Shown here: piece after piece, positions 1 through 5,594 of the stretch
Layout of the letters: each line of letters begins with the position of its first letter
Position numbering within the stretch: position 1 is the first letter of the stretch
Translations under genes and position numbers: made by a program
DNA from: an uncultured Elusimicrobia bacterium
Lineage (GTDB): Bacteria; Elusimicrobiota; Elusimicrobia; UBA1565; UBA9628
Assembly: GCA_903874575.1 (NCBI GenBank)
Contig: CAIQSZ010000273.1
Span: 1 to 7,038, forward strand
Direction: 5' to 3'
DNA: 7,038 nt
The notes under the pieces: model-generated
Databases searched by the model: none
Told to the model about the DNA's origin: nothing
The model's input: only the letters and a program-made list of their open reading frames with translations

Positions 1-123
1 GGTTGACTCTTGCGGCCGGGCCGAGGACGCCGCCCTCCGGGCGGTGATCTCTTGAAACGGCGCCGGCAGGCGCACCCCGCCCGCGACCGGGGCTCTCGCC
101 GCCGGCCCCTGGCGGGCTGCTTG

Positions 124-149
124 GCTCGGCGCTGGGCGGCGCGCCGAGC
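124..149 (+). repeat. Perfect 9-bp inverted repeat
   Basis: GCTCGGCGC (124-132) and GCGCCGAGC (141-149) are exact reverse complements around an 8-nt loop (133-140). No T-run follows, so it does not look like an intrinsic terminator. It sits six bases before the next symmetric element, as one of a row of secondary structures in the sigma gene leader. Confidence 0.6.
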
Positions 150-154
150 GGGAA

Positions 155-179
155 CCGAACCAGGTTTCAACCTGTTCGG
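155..179 (+). repeat. Symmetric operator-like or hairpin element
   Basis: CCGAAC (155-160), then C161, then AGGTT (162-166), TC, AACCT (169-173) and GTTCGG (174-179). The two halves are complementary over 11 pairs with a single extra base at 161. The tiny centre and near-perfect two-fold symmetry suit a binding site for a dimeric regulator as well as an RNA hairpin. No regulator gene is present in the window to pair with it. Confidence 0.5.
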
Positions 180-248
180 ACGGCGGACGCTCGAACGTCT
201 CACGGCATCGGCCCGGCCTTCTTCCTCCGCCCCTCCTGGTATTCCTCC

Positions 249-470
249 GGTTTCATTTTCATTCCCTTTCGCTCGTCGTCCCAGGAGCGCGCGGCCCGGC
301 TCTGCGGCTTAAACGGCCCTCCCTCTCGGTAAAAATCAGTTCGCTCCGGGGCCTTGCCCGCTCCCGCGAACAGTTTTTACCGGGGGTCCCGCCATTTAGA
401 TCCTCGATCCAGGCCGCGCCTCGGGACTTCTCGGCCCTTCGGGCGTTCGGAGGGAATGAAAATGAAAACC
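249..470 (+). promoter_or_regulatory. Long-range complement covering the sigma gene Shine-Dalgarno and start codons
   Basis: TTTCATTTTCATTCCCT at 251-267 is the exact reverse complement of AGGGAATGAAAATGAAA at 451-467. The pairing continues as GG (249-250) with CC (469-470) across a one-base bulge at A468, and two G-T wobbles (268-269 with 449-450) can extend the other end. The right arm contains the whole Shine-Dalgarno sequence GGAGGG (449-454) and both candidate ATG codons (456 and 462). In a transcript spanning both arms, this helix would hide the ribosome binding site of the sigma gene. Regulation is inference; the complementarity is directly visible. Confidence 0.55.
327..382 (+). repeat. 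Interrupted inverted repeat, 9 + 5 bp arms
   Basis: CGGTAAAAA (327-335) pairs with TTTTTACCG (374-382), and TTCGC (340-344) pairs with GCGAA (366-370). The short spacers between the two blocks, 4 nt on the left and 3 nt on the right, do not match. The A-tract and T-tract flanks resemble a bidirectional terminator, but the tracts lie inside the stem and the loop is long (345-365). It could also be an operator. It lies inside the span between the two arms of the long-range complement. Confidence 0.5.
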
Positions 471-1229
471 TACGAGAATACGGGGCGGATGAAGAAGGCC
501 GGGCCGACTTTGACGCCGGACGGCAAGACGCTCTTACGCGGGAAATGCCCGTGCGGGAAATCCTGCGGGAACCGTGGCGACGGCGGCGGTTTCTGCCGTT
601 GCGCTCATCATGCGGACGAGTATCGGGAGATCGCGGACTTGCTCGGCGAGCTTCGGACCGAGGAACTGCGCCGGGACATGGATTCCTTGTTGATCGGACC
701 GGGACGTTCCGAACTGACGGCCTTCGCCCTTGGCCTGACGAAGAATCTCCCAGAGGCCGAGGAACTGGTCCAGGCGGCTTGCTGCCGCGCTTTCCAGTAC
801 GCGGCGGTCTACGACTCGCGTAGACCCCTGTTGCGGTGGCTTAGGACTATCCTGCGGAACCTATTTCTGGACGGCAAGAGGCATTCCCGCCTTTGTGTCT
901 CGCTGGAAATGGAAACAGGCGGAGGCTTCACGCTTCTGGATTCGCTGGCGGACCCGGACGTTCCAATCGAAGTCCGCATGGAACGGGCAGGAGGGGAAGC
1001 CGTTTTGTACCGGGCGATGGCCGGGCTTCCGAGGGAGGTTCGGCGTTCCGTATCCCTTCGCGACCTCGAAGGCATGAGCTACGAGGCCGTCGCGGCGCGT
1101 TTAGGCGTTCCGTTGGGAACCGTCCGCTCCCGTATCTGTAGGGGTCGTCGTCTTCTGCGGGAAAGAGTCGATCTGTTGGTCAATTCTGTGAATGGAGGAG
1201 CGTATGAACGAGCATTCCAACCCGTTTGA
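462..1229 (+). CDS. ECF-like sigma-70 family RNA polymerase sigma factor with Cys-rich N-terminus
   Basis: This is a predicted alternative sigma factor of 255 residues. ECF sigma factors direct RNA polymerase to a small regulon through sigma region 2 (-10 contact) and region 4 (-35 contact). Region 2 is visible at about residues 75-145, with the stretch AEELVQAACCRAFQY followed by RWLRTILRNLFLDGKR. Region 4 is at about 185-240, with SYEAVAARLGVPLGTVRSRI as the helix-turn-helix. The N-terminal ~60 residues exceed the usual ECF length and hold C29, C31, C35, C45, C47, H49 and H50, which could bind metal or sense redox state (inference). The ATG at 462 is chosen because GGAGGG (449-454) lies 7 nt upstream; ATG 456 is too close, and TTG 354 has no obvious ribosome site. 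The 3' end overlaps the next gene by 26 nt. No anti-sigma gene is seen. The sigma call is firm; its regulon is unknown. Confidence 0.88.
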   Translation: MKTYENTGRMKKAGPTLTPDGKTLLRGKCPCGKSCGNRGDGGGFCRCAHHADEYREIADLLGELRTEELRRDMDSLLIGPGRSELTAFALGLTKNLPEAEELVQAACCRAFQYAAVYDSRRPLLRWLRTILRNLFLDGKRHSRLCVSLEMETGGGFTLLDSLADPDVPIEVRMERAGGEAVLYRAMAGLPREVRRSVSLRDLEGMSYEAVAARLGVPLGTVRSRICRGRRLLRERVDLLVNSVNGGAYERAFQPV

Positions 1230-1650
1230 GGACATGGAAGTCATTTCGTCCTACTCGCGCGCGCAGGCCATCGAGGACGGGGTCCTGGTGGACGTGTCAG
1301 CCCTCGCTCGCGAGGCCGGATTCAAGTATCCCGTCGCCGTTTCGGCGGGAGTGTTCGCGGTTCTCGTGCCTTGGGCCAAAGGCACTCGGGGAGACGTTTC
1401 AAAGCCAGCCGAGGGGGAGGCGCTGTACGGCTTCGGCCAGTCGTTCGGCGGCAGGGCCTGGGACCTCTTGGCGATCCTGCTCTACGAGATTCGGCGCGGG
1501 AAGAACGGCGAGCGCGTCGAGTTCGCGCCGCTGTTCGTCATGCCGGGAACGCCGCAAGGCCAGCCGGTGCCGGTCAAGATGCGCGCCCTCTGCGGTCCCG
1601 GTGACGAGGGGGAGCCGGTCATAACAATCGCGATGCCGGACGAAGATTGA
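1204..1650 (+). CDS. DUF6573 family protein
   Basis: A 148-residue protein that I recognise from memory as DUF6573-like. The supporting segments are SYSRAQAIEDGVLVDVS, AREAGFKYPVAVSAGVF, WDLLAILLYEIRRG and CGPGDEGEPVITIAMPDED. Its biochemical role is not known. There is no signal peptide, membrane segment or recognisable catalytic motif, so it is probably cytoplasmic. GGAGG (1194-1198) places the ribosome 5 nt before ATG 1204; an in-frame ATG at 1192 would consume this site and is less likely. The gene starts inside the last 26 nt of the sigma gene, which suggests translational coupling and a shared job, perhaps control of the element. A strong terminator follows 12 nt after the stop. Confidence 0.82.
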   Translation: MNEHSNPFEDMEVISSYSRAQAIEDGVLVDVSALAREAGFKYPVAVSAGVFAVLVPWAKGTRGDVSKPAEGEALYGFGQSFGGRAWDLLAILLYEIRRGKNGERVEFAPLFVMPGTPQGQPVPVKMRALCGPGDEGEPVITIAMPDED

Positions 1651-1662
1651 CGCACACCGCTC

Positions 1663-1691
1663 GGGCCCCCGGCTTATGCCGGGGGCCCTTT
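1663..1691 (+). terminator. Intrinsic terminator of the sigma-DUF6573 operon
   Basis: A perfect 11-bp GC-rich stem (1663-1673 with 1678-1688) closes a TTAT tetraloop and is followed by only three T residues (1689-1691). Its place 12 nt after the DUF6573 stop codon supports termination of the two-gene transcript. The short T-run makes efficiency uncertain. Confidence 0.75.
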
Positions 1692-1754
1692 GGCCACGTC
1701 TTCTGCGGGACGGACCCGCCGTCCCCGATTGGCGTCCTCGCACACCGGCGCGTT

Positions 1755-1782
1755 TCGCTTCCGGCCTTTCGGCCCGAAGCGA
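1755..1782 (+). repeat. Hairpin in the sORF/relaxase leader
   Basis: TCGCTTC (1755-1761) pairs with GAAGCGA (1776-1782), and GGCC (1763-1766) pairs with GGCC (1771-1774). One C-C mismatch (1762/1775) separates the blocks, and the loop is TTTC. No T-run follows. It is the first hairpin of the structured stretch between the terminator and the relaxase gene. Confidence 0.55.
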
Positions 1783-1818
1783 TCCGTCCGCTGCGCCGCC
1801 CCCCGGCCCTTCGGGACC

Positions 1819-1887
1819 AGGGCGCTCGCCCTGCCAGCAAGCCGGCAGGGCCAGTTCGCTCCGCCGCCGGAGTGCGAAGCTGGCCCT
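1819..1887 (+). promoter_or_regulatory. Three overlapping, mutually exclusive hairpins (attenuator-like ladder)
   Basis: Hairpin A pairs AGGGC (1819-1823) with GCCCT (1828-1832). Hairpin B pairs CCCTGCC (1829-1835) with GGCAGGG (1844-1850). Hairpin C pairs AGGGCCAG (1847-1854) with CTGGCCCT (1880-1887), then TTCGC (1855-1859) with GCGAA (1874-1878) and TCCG (1860-1863) with CGGA (1868-1871) across small bulges. A and B share 1829-1832, and B and C share 1847-1850, so forming B excludes both others. This is the geometry of a switching leader RNA. An oriT or protein-binding array of inverted repeats is the alternative. Confidence 0.5.
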
Positions 1888-1905
1888 CGCCCCCATCCTC
1901 TGCAG

Positions 1906-1931
1906 TCTCCTTCCCCATCCCCGGAAGGAGA
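1906..1931 (+). promoter_or_regulatory. Hairpin sequestering the Shine-Dalgarno of the 37-codon frame
   Basis: TCTCCTTCC (1906-1914) and GGAAGGAGA (1923-1931) form a perfect 9-bp stem around an 8-nt C-rich loop. The right arm contains the strong Shine-Dalgarno AAGGAG (1925-1930), which sits 6 nt before ATG 1937. When folded, ribosome access would be blocked. The base pairing is directly visible; the switching role is inferred. Confidence 0.55.
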
Positions 1932-1936
1932 GAAGA

Positions 1937-2050
1937 ATGCGGACCGCCGCTCAGACGATCCGAACCGCGACGCTCGCTCGCTGGAATGGTCCCACCTGGC
2001 TCCGGCGACGGCTCTACGGCCGCGGATTTTGTATGCACCATTGTATTTAG
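1937..2050 (+). CDS. Possible small protein, 37 residues, unrecognised
   Basis: ATG 1937 follows a strong Shine-Dalgarno (AAGGAG, 1925-1930) with 6-nt spacing, and the frame ends at TAG 2048-2050. The peptide begins MRTAAQTIRTATLARWN, continues through GPTWLRRRLYGRGF and ends CMHHCI. It is strongly basic, with Arg and Trp clusters and a Cys-His-His-Cys tail that might bind a metal. There is no signal peptide. The stop lies 29 nt before the relaxase ATG, so it could be a leader peptide coupled to relaxase expression or an accessory DNA-binding peptide. High GC makes chance open frames common here, so the main support is the ribosome site, not length. I do not recognise a family. Confidence 0.4.
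   Translation: MRTAAQTIRTATLARWNGPTWLRRRLYGRGFCMHHCI
2029..2050 (+). other. Candidate oriT nic-like sequence and TTGTAT direct repeat
   Basis: TTGTAT occurs at 2029-2034 and again at 2041-2046, 12 nt apart. The second copy lies in ATTGTATTTAG (2040-2050), which matches 9 of 11 positions of the R388 (TrwC) nic region as I recall it, ATTGTCT/ATAG; cleavage would fall between 2046 and 2047. oriT commonly lies close to the MobF relaxase gene. Against it, no clear adjacent hairpin like that of R388 is present, and a nick on this strand would send the relaxase gene in first, the opposite of the usual order. Treat as a weak candidate. Confidence 0.2.
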
Positions 2051-2069
2051 GGCAGTTGCCTGTTATAAT
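2041..2069 (+). promoter_or_regulatory. Probable relaxase promoter giving a near-leaderless mRNA
   Basis: A perfect TATAAT (2064-2069) follows TTGTAT (2041-2046), a partial -35 box, with 17-bp spacing in a locally AT-rich patch. Transcription would start near 2076, only a few bases before the relaxase ATG at 2080, and no good Shine-Dalgarno is present there. A short GGCA-GT-TGCC inverted repeat (2051-2060) lies between the boxes. The -35 half overlaps the nic-like sequence, so relaxase or an accessory protein bound there could repress its own gene. Confidence 0.5.
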
Positions 2070-2079
2070 CTTGGCCGGG

Positions 2080-5000
2080 ATGCTCACAAGCTGCAAATTG
2101 ACGGGTAGTGCGGCCAAGATCGCGGCCTATCACTCCTCCGAGGAGAACTATTATTTTTCTCAAGCCGGAGGCGTCGAATCCCTGCCCGGGAGGAGCGTCG
2201 CCGGAGGGCCGCGCATCCATGGCGACCTCGCCGAAGCGCTCGGTTTCAAGGACGGCGCGTCCATCACTGAACGTGACCTGACGAACCTCCTCTCCAGCCG
2301 CAACGCCCAGGGAAATCTCATCGCCCGGGAGCACAAGGTCATCGGTATCGACCTCACCTTTTCGGCGCCGAAATCGGTCAGCGTGGCGGGCTTGCTGACC
2401 GACCGCGATCCGTCGATCATCGCCGCCCACGACCGGGCCGTTCTTGAGACGATGCGCGAGGTCGAGCGCTACGCCGCCGCTACGCAGCTTTTCAGGGACG
2501 GCGATGTCAGCTCCGTGCGGACGGGTAATATGGCCTACGTCACCGTTCGAGACGGCTTTAACCGTGAGCATGAGCCGCACCTGCACACGCACGTCGTCGT
2601 GATGAACCTGACCGCCTACGGCGACAAGATCATGGCCCTCGACGGCCGCAAGATCATGCGCCACGACTTCAATAAGGTATGGGGAGCGATGTACCGCGCC
2701 AAGCTCGCGGCGAACCTAACAGAAGCCGGTCATTCGGTCAGTTACACCAAGAAGGGGGAACTGCGGCTGGACAGCGTCTCGATGGACGTCGAGCGAGAGT
2801 TCTCAAGCCGACGCGCCGATATCGTCGCCGCCAAGAAAGGCGGCGCCCGCGACATGGCGGCTTGGCGCAAGACGCGCAAGGAAAAGGACCCGAAGGTCGA
2901 GAAGGGCAACGTCCTTGAGGACTGGCAGGCTCGTCTGGAGCAGTACGAAATCAAGACCGTCGCGCAAAACAAAGCCGACAGTGTTGCTTCGCGCGAGGCA
3001 TGGGCCCGCGAGGCTCAGTTCTCGGTCGAGGCCCACCAGGAGCTTGCGGGTGAGCGTGGCGACAGCGAGGCCGCGCGTTGGCAGGCCGCCGCCCGCCGGG
3101 CGACCGAGCAGAGCGCCACCGTGACGGTCAACGTCCTCATCACGGAGTACCTGACCGAGCTGGCGCGGGGCGAGGCATGGGCGCCCATCACCTATTCCGT
3201 CGCCGAGCAGCGCCTCATTGCCGAGGTCCGGGCCGGGCGCTTGCTGGCGACAGACGACGGGCGTTATACGACCTGGGAGATGACGCGCGCGGATCGGGAG
3301 TGCGTCCGAGATCGACCAGTGCCGGCGGCGCTGGCCTTGCGATCTGAGGACGCAAAATCCCTGATCGCCGATTACGTCGCAAGGAATCTGCGGACTGGTC
3401 TGCGCGGGCTTTCCGAGCAGCAGGCCTCGGCGGCGGCCGGCATCCTGTCGGCCGATTGCGGGACCGTCGTCGTCCAGGGCGACGCCGGCGCGGGCAAGAC
3501 GACCATGTTGCGGGCAGTTCAGGAGGTCGCCGGTCAAAAGGGATGGGAAATCGTCGGGTTGGCGATTCAAGGCGTCGCCGCCCGCAAGCTCCAGGAGGAG
3601 TCCGGGATCGTTTCGTTGACCGTCAGCTCCTACCTCGCGCGCGAGCGTGCCGCGGGCCGAGAAGACGAATCCTTGGCCCCGCGTGGGCCTCGGCTTCTTG
3701 TCATTGACGAGGCTTCGATGGTCGATAGTCGCGGCTTGGCGGAGCTCACGCGGCTGGCCGATAAGCACGGCGACAAGATCGTCCTGGTCGGAGATCGCAA
3801 TCAAATCCAATCGGTCGGCGCGGGGCGACCTTTTGACAGGTTGGTCGAGACGGCGGAGGAGTCCGGCCAGTTGTTCAGCCTCTCGGAAAACTACCGCCAG
3901 CGCAACAAGGACCTGCGCGAAGCCATCGATATGGCACGAGCCGGGAAGATGCGCGAGAGTCTCGATATCCTCGCACGGACCGGCCACGTCACGGAGATCC
4001 GGGACAAGTCACTGCGGCGTCTGGCCGTGGCTTCTCTGTATGCCAAGGACACGCTGATTTTAGCCGGAAGCCGCGAGAGTCGCGACGATCTTAATCTCCT
4101 CATTCGCGACGACCTCGCAAAGCGAGGCGTCATTGATCGCACCACGGCCAAGACCTATACCCTGACCTGGAGAAACACGGACGGCACGAGGCAGTCGGTC
4201 CGGCGGGAGCTTGCGGTCGGCGACGTCGTTACTTTTCTCAAGAACGACTACAGTAAGGATTTCGACGTCCGCAATGGTGAGCGCGGAGAGGTTCTTAAGG
4301 CGACGGAGCGCGGCCTGACCGTCCGGCTTGAGGACGGCCGGATGGTCGGCGTGGACATCGAGAAGTACGCCGCGCTGGACTACGGCTATGCGTTGACCAC
4401 GTACAAGAGCCAGGGCCAGACCTATGACAAGGTCGTCGTCGACGCCGACACGGCCATTCCCCTGCTCCAGGATCAGCGGAACACCTTCGTACAGATCACG
4501 CGCGCCCGGGACGATATCCAGGTGTTCACCGACGACAAGGCCGAGCTTCGCGAGGTTGCGGGCATCCTTAATTTCAAAATGGACACGTTCGGCATTGACG
4601 CTACTTTGGAGAAGGCCGCGGCGATGGAACGACGCGTCCAGGACGAGGCTTTTGGCGATCGCGCGCGGAGCGAAGCTGGGGCGAAGATTCTGTTAGCGGG
4701 GGAATTGGCGGACCGGGACGTTCGGCGCATGCATGAGGTGATTCGAACGTCTCTTCCGGAGAACATCATCGCTCCCCTTATCGTTTCGAACCAAGACGTT
4801 CTGAGCTACGCGGGCGATAGCGAGATAATCATGCGTGGATACCAGCGCCATTTGGCCGCCGTCACTGAGAGCTTGCGCGGTTTAAAAACGCTCAACGATG
4901 TGGAGAAGCAGGCCGTTGCGCGGGAACTTTTAAAACCCGAAAGCACTCGCGCGCTTCTTGAGGCGATCGGGCGTCCGGAGGATGCCGTGGCCTTCGCCAT

Positions 5001-5295
5001 GATCCGCTCTCACGTCGCGGACCTGACGCGCGTGACCAAGGAACTTCCCGCGGCTGACGCCCAAAAGGTCGAATTTCTTCTCAGCGCGGCAAAGAAGGTC
5101 GAAGAGGTCAGGGCGGAGCTCTCGGTCTGTCGCTCGGAGGCGGGCTACTACCTTGGAAAGACGGAGAATGGTAAACCGACCGGGCGGTACTCCACTGAAT
5201 ACTGGGAGAATGAAGCCGCTGCTGAGACCGCTCTGCGGACCGGACGGTTCAACTATCGAGATGGAACCGAGCGCGGCCGGGGGCTTGGGCTGTAG
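2080..5295 (+). CDS. MobF family conjugative relaxase-helicase (TrwC/TraI-like)
   Basis: A 1071-residue bifunctional protein that nicks oriT, stays covalently bound to the 5' end and unwinds the strand for transfer. The start fits family N-termini: MLTSCKLTGSAAKIAAY, then Y17 and Y24/Y25 as candidate catalytic tyrosines. IDLTFSAPKSVS (90-101, D91) and HLHTH (H169, H171) are relaxase motifs. The residue aligning with the first metal-binding His is D158. The C-terminal SF1 helicase shows GDAGAGKTT (467-475, Walker A), LLVIDEASMVD (539-549, Walker B), GDRNQ (571-575), ENYRQ (603-607), LTTYKSQGQT (772-781) and QITRARD (805-811). The last ~240 residues are helix-like without a recognised motif. 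The size suits TrwC (about 970 residues) more than F TraI (about 1750). The frame is open back to 1690, but the upstream translation looks non-coding. The Shine-Dalgarno is weak. Identity is very secure. Confidence 0.96.
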   Translation: MLTSCKLTGSAAKIAAYHSSEENYYFSQAGGVESLPGRSVAGGPRIHGDLAEALGFKDGASITERDLTNLLSSRNAQGNLIAREHKVIGIDLTFSAPKSVSVAGLLTDRDPSIIAAHDRAVLETMREVERYAAATQLFRDGDVSSVRTGNMAYVTVRDGFNREHEPHLHTHVVVMNLTAYGDKIMALDGRKIMRHDFNKVWGAMYRAKLAANLTEAGHSVSYTKKGELRLDSVSMDVEREFSSRRADIVAAKKGGARDMAAWRKTRKEKDPKVEKGNVLEDWQARLEQYEIKTVAQNKADSVASREAWAREAQFSVEAHQELAGERGDSEAARWQAAARRATEQSATVTVNVLITEYLTELARGEAWAPITYSVAEQRLIAEVRAGRLLATDDGRYTTWEMTRADRECVRDRPVPAALALRSEDAKSLIADYVARNLRTGLRGLSEQQASAAAGILSADCGTVVVQGDAGAGKTTMLRAVQEVAGQKGWEIVGLAIQGVAARKLQEESGIVSLTVSSYLARERAAGREDESLAPRGPRLLVIDEASMVDSRGLAELTRLADKHGDKIVLVGDRNQIQSVGAGRPFDRLVETAEESGQLFSLSENYRQRNKDLREAIDMARAGKMRESLDILARTGHVTEIRDKSLRRLAVASLYAKDTLILAGSRESRDDLNLLIRDDLAKRGVIDRTTAKTYTLTWRNTDGTRQSVRRELAVGDVVTFLKNDYSKDFDVRNGERGEVLKATERGLTVRLEDGRMVGVDIEKYAALDYGYALTTYKSQGQTYDKVVVDADTAIPLLQDQRNTFVQITRARDDIQVFTDDKAELREVAGILNFKMDTFGIDATLEKAAAMERRVQDEAFGDRARSEAGAKILLAGELADRDVRRMHEVIRTSLPENIIAPLIVSNQDVLSYAGDSEIIMRGYQRHLAAVTESLRGLKTLNDVEKQAVARELLKPESTRALLEAIGRPEDAVAFAMIRSHVADLTRVTKELPAADAQKVEFLLSAAKKVEEVRAELSVCRSEAGYYLGKTENGKPTGRYSTEYWENEAAAETALRTGRFNYRDGTERGRGLGL

Positions 5296-5330
5296 CAGAT
5301 CTGGTCTGATGCGTGCGGATGTGTCCGGCG

Positions 5331-5366
5331 ATTAGCTCAGGATATGACTCGTTGAGGGCAGCTAAT
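5331..5366 (+). repeat. 7-bp inverted repeat after the relaxase
   Basis: ATTAGCT (5331-5337) and AGCTAAT (5360-5366) are reverse complements separated by 22 nt. An alternative CTCA (5336-5339) with TGAG (5353-5356) pairing lies inside. It resembles the start of a tRNA D arm (TTAGCTCAG), but no anticodon or T arm follows. Function unknown. Confidence 0.4.
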
Positions 5367-5390
5367 TGTTCACCCTGACAGGTCACCTAG

Positions 5391-5411
5391 CCTTGAGGGG
5401 CCCCTCCAAGG
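5391..5411 (+). repeat. Near-perfect palindrome, possible operator or end site
   Basis: CCTTGAGGGG (5391-5400) abuts CCCCTCCAAGG (5401-5411), giving 10 pairs with one extra base and no loop. Without a loop or T-run it fits a protein-binding or recombination site better than a terminator. Confidence 0.45.
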
Positions 5412-5594
5412 CGCACGTCTACCCTTCCCGGTGGGGCTCTCCGTCGAGAAGGTCGCCGAGAGCGGTGAACATAAGTCCGAATCGAGGACACAACTACTCA
5501 AGGTTCGAAAGCCCAGACTCTCTGTGAAAGGCATGGCCGCCTATCACGATTTGCCTCGCCCAAATAAATCTGCGCTAAATGCTTGTATTGCCTA

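Larger units (their letters stand above)
1..461 (+). promoter_or_regulatory. Non-coding, structured leader upstream of the sigma factor gene
   Basis: I see no convincing gene in these 461 bases. Frames stay open mainly because GC is high, and their translations are Arg/Pro/Ala-rich without domain character. The stretch is dense in inverted repeats: a 6-bp hairpin at 30-44, a 9-bp perfect hairpin at 124-149, a symmetric element at 155-179, a long interrupted repeat at 327-382, and a long-range complement between 249-267 and 451-470 that covers the downstream ribosome binding site. TTGAC occurs at 3-7, but I find no well-spaced -10 box after it, so the sigma gene promoter is not located. This is either a long regulatory 5' leader or an intergenic region with protein binding sites. 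Confidence 0.55.

Noticed and set aside
2..55. 3' tail of an upstream gene (ending ...EDAALRAVIS, TGA at 53-55)
   Set aside because: Only 17 codons are visible. The composition is plausible, but nothing can be confirmed without sequence to the left.
1690..2079. N-terminal extension of the relaxase by 130 residues
   Set aside because: The frame is open, but the translation is Arg/Pro-rich without domain character. Family N-termini match the ATG at 2080, and the region is filled with hairpins and a -10 box.
1399..2117. Several long antisense and sense frames across 1399-2117
   Set aside because: High GC leaves many frames open. The translations are low-complexity Arg/Gly/Ala/Pro, and the only frame there with a strong ribosome site is the 37-codon one.
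5328..5390. tRNA gene or tRNA-derived attachment site beginning GCGATTAGCTCAG
   Set aside because: It resembles a tRNA start and D arm, but no anticodon stem, T arm or acceptor complement follows.
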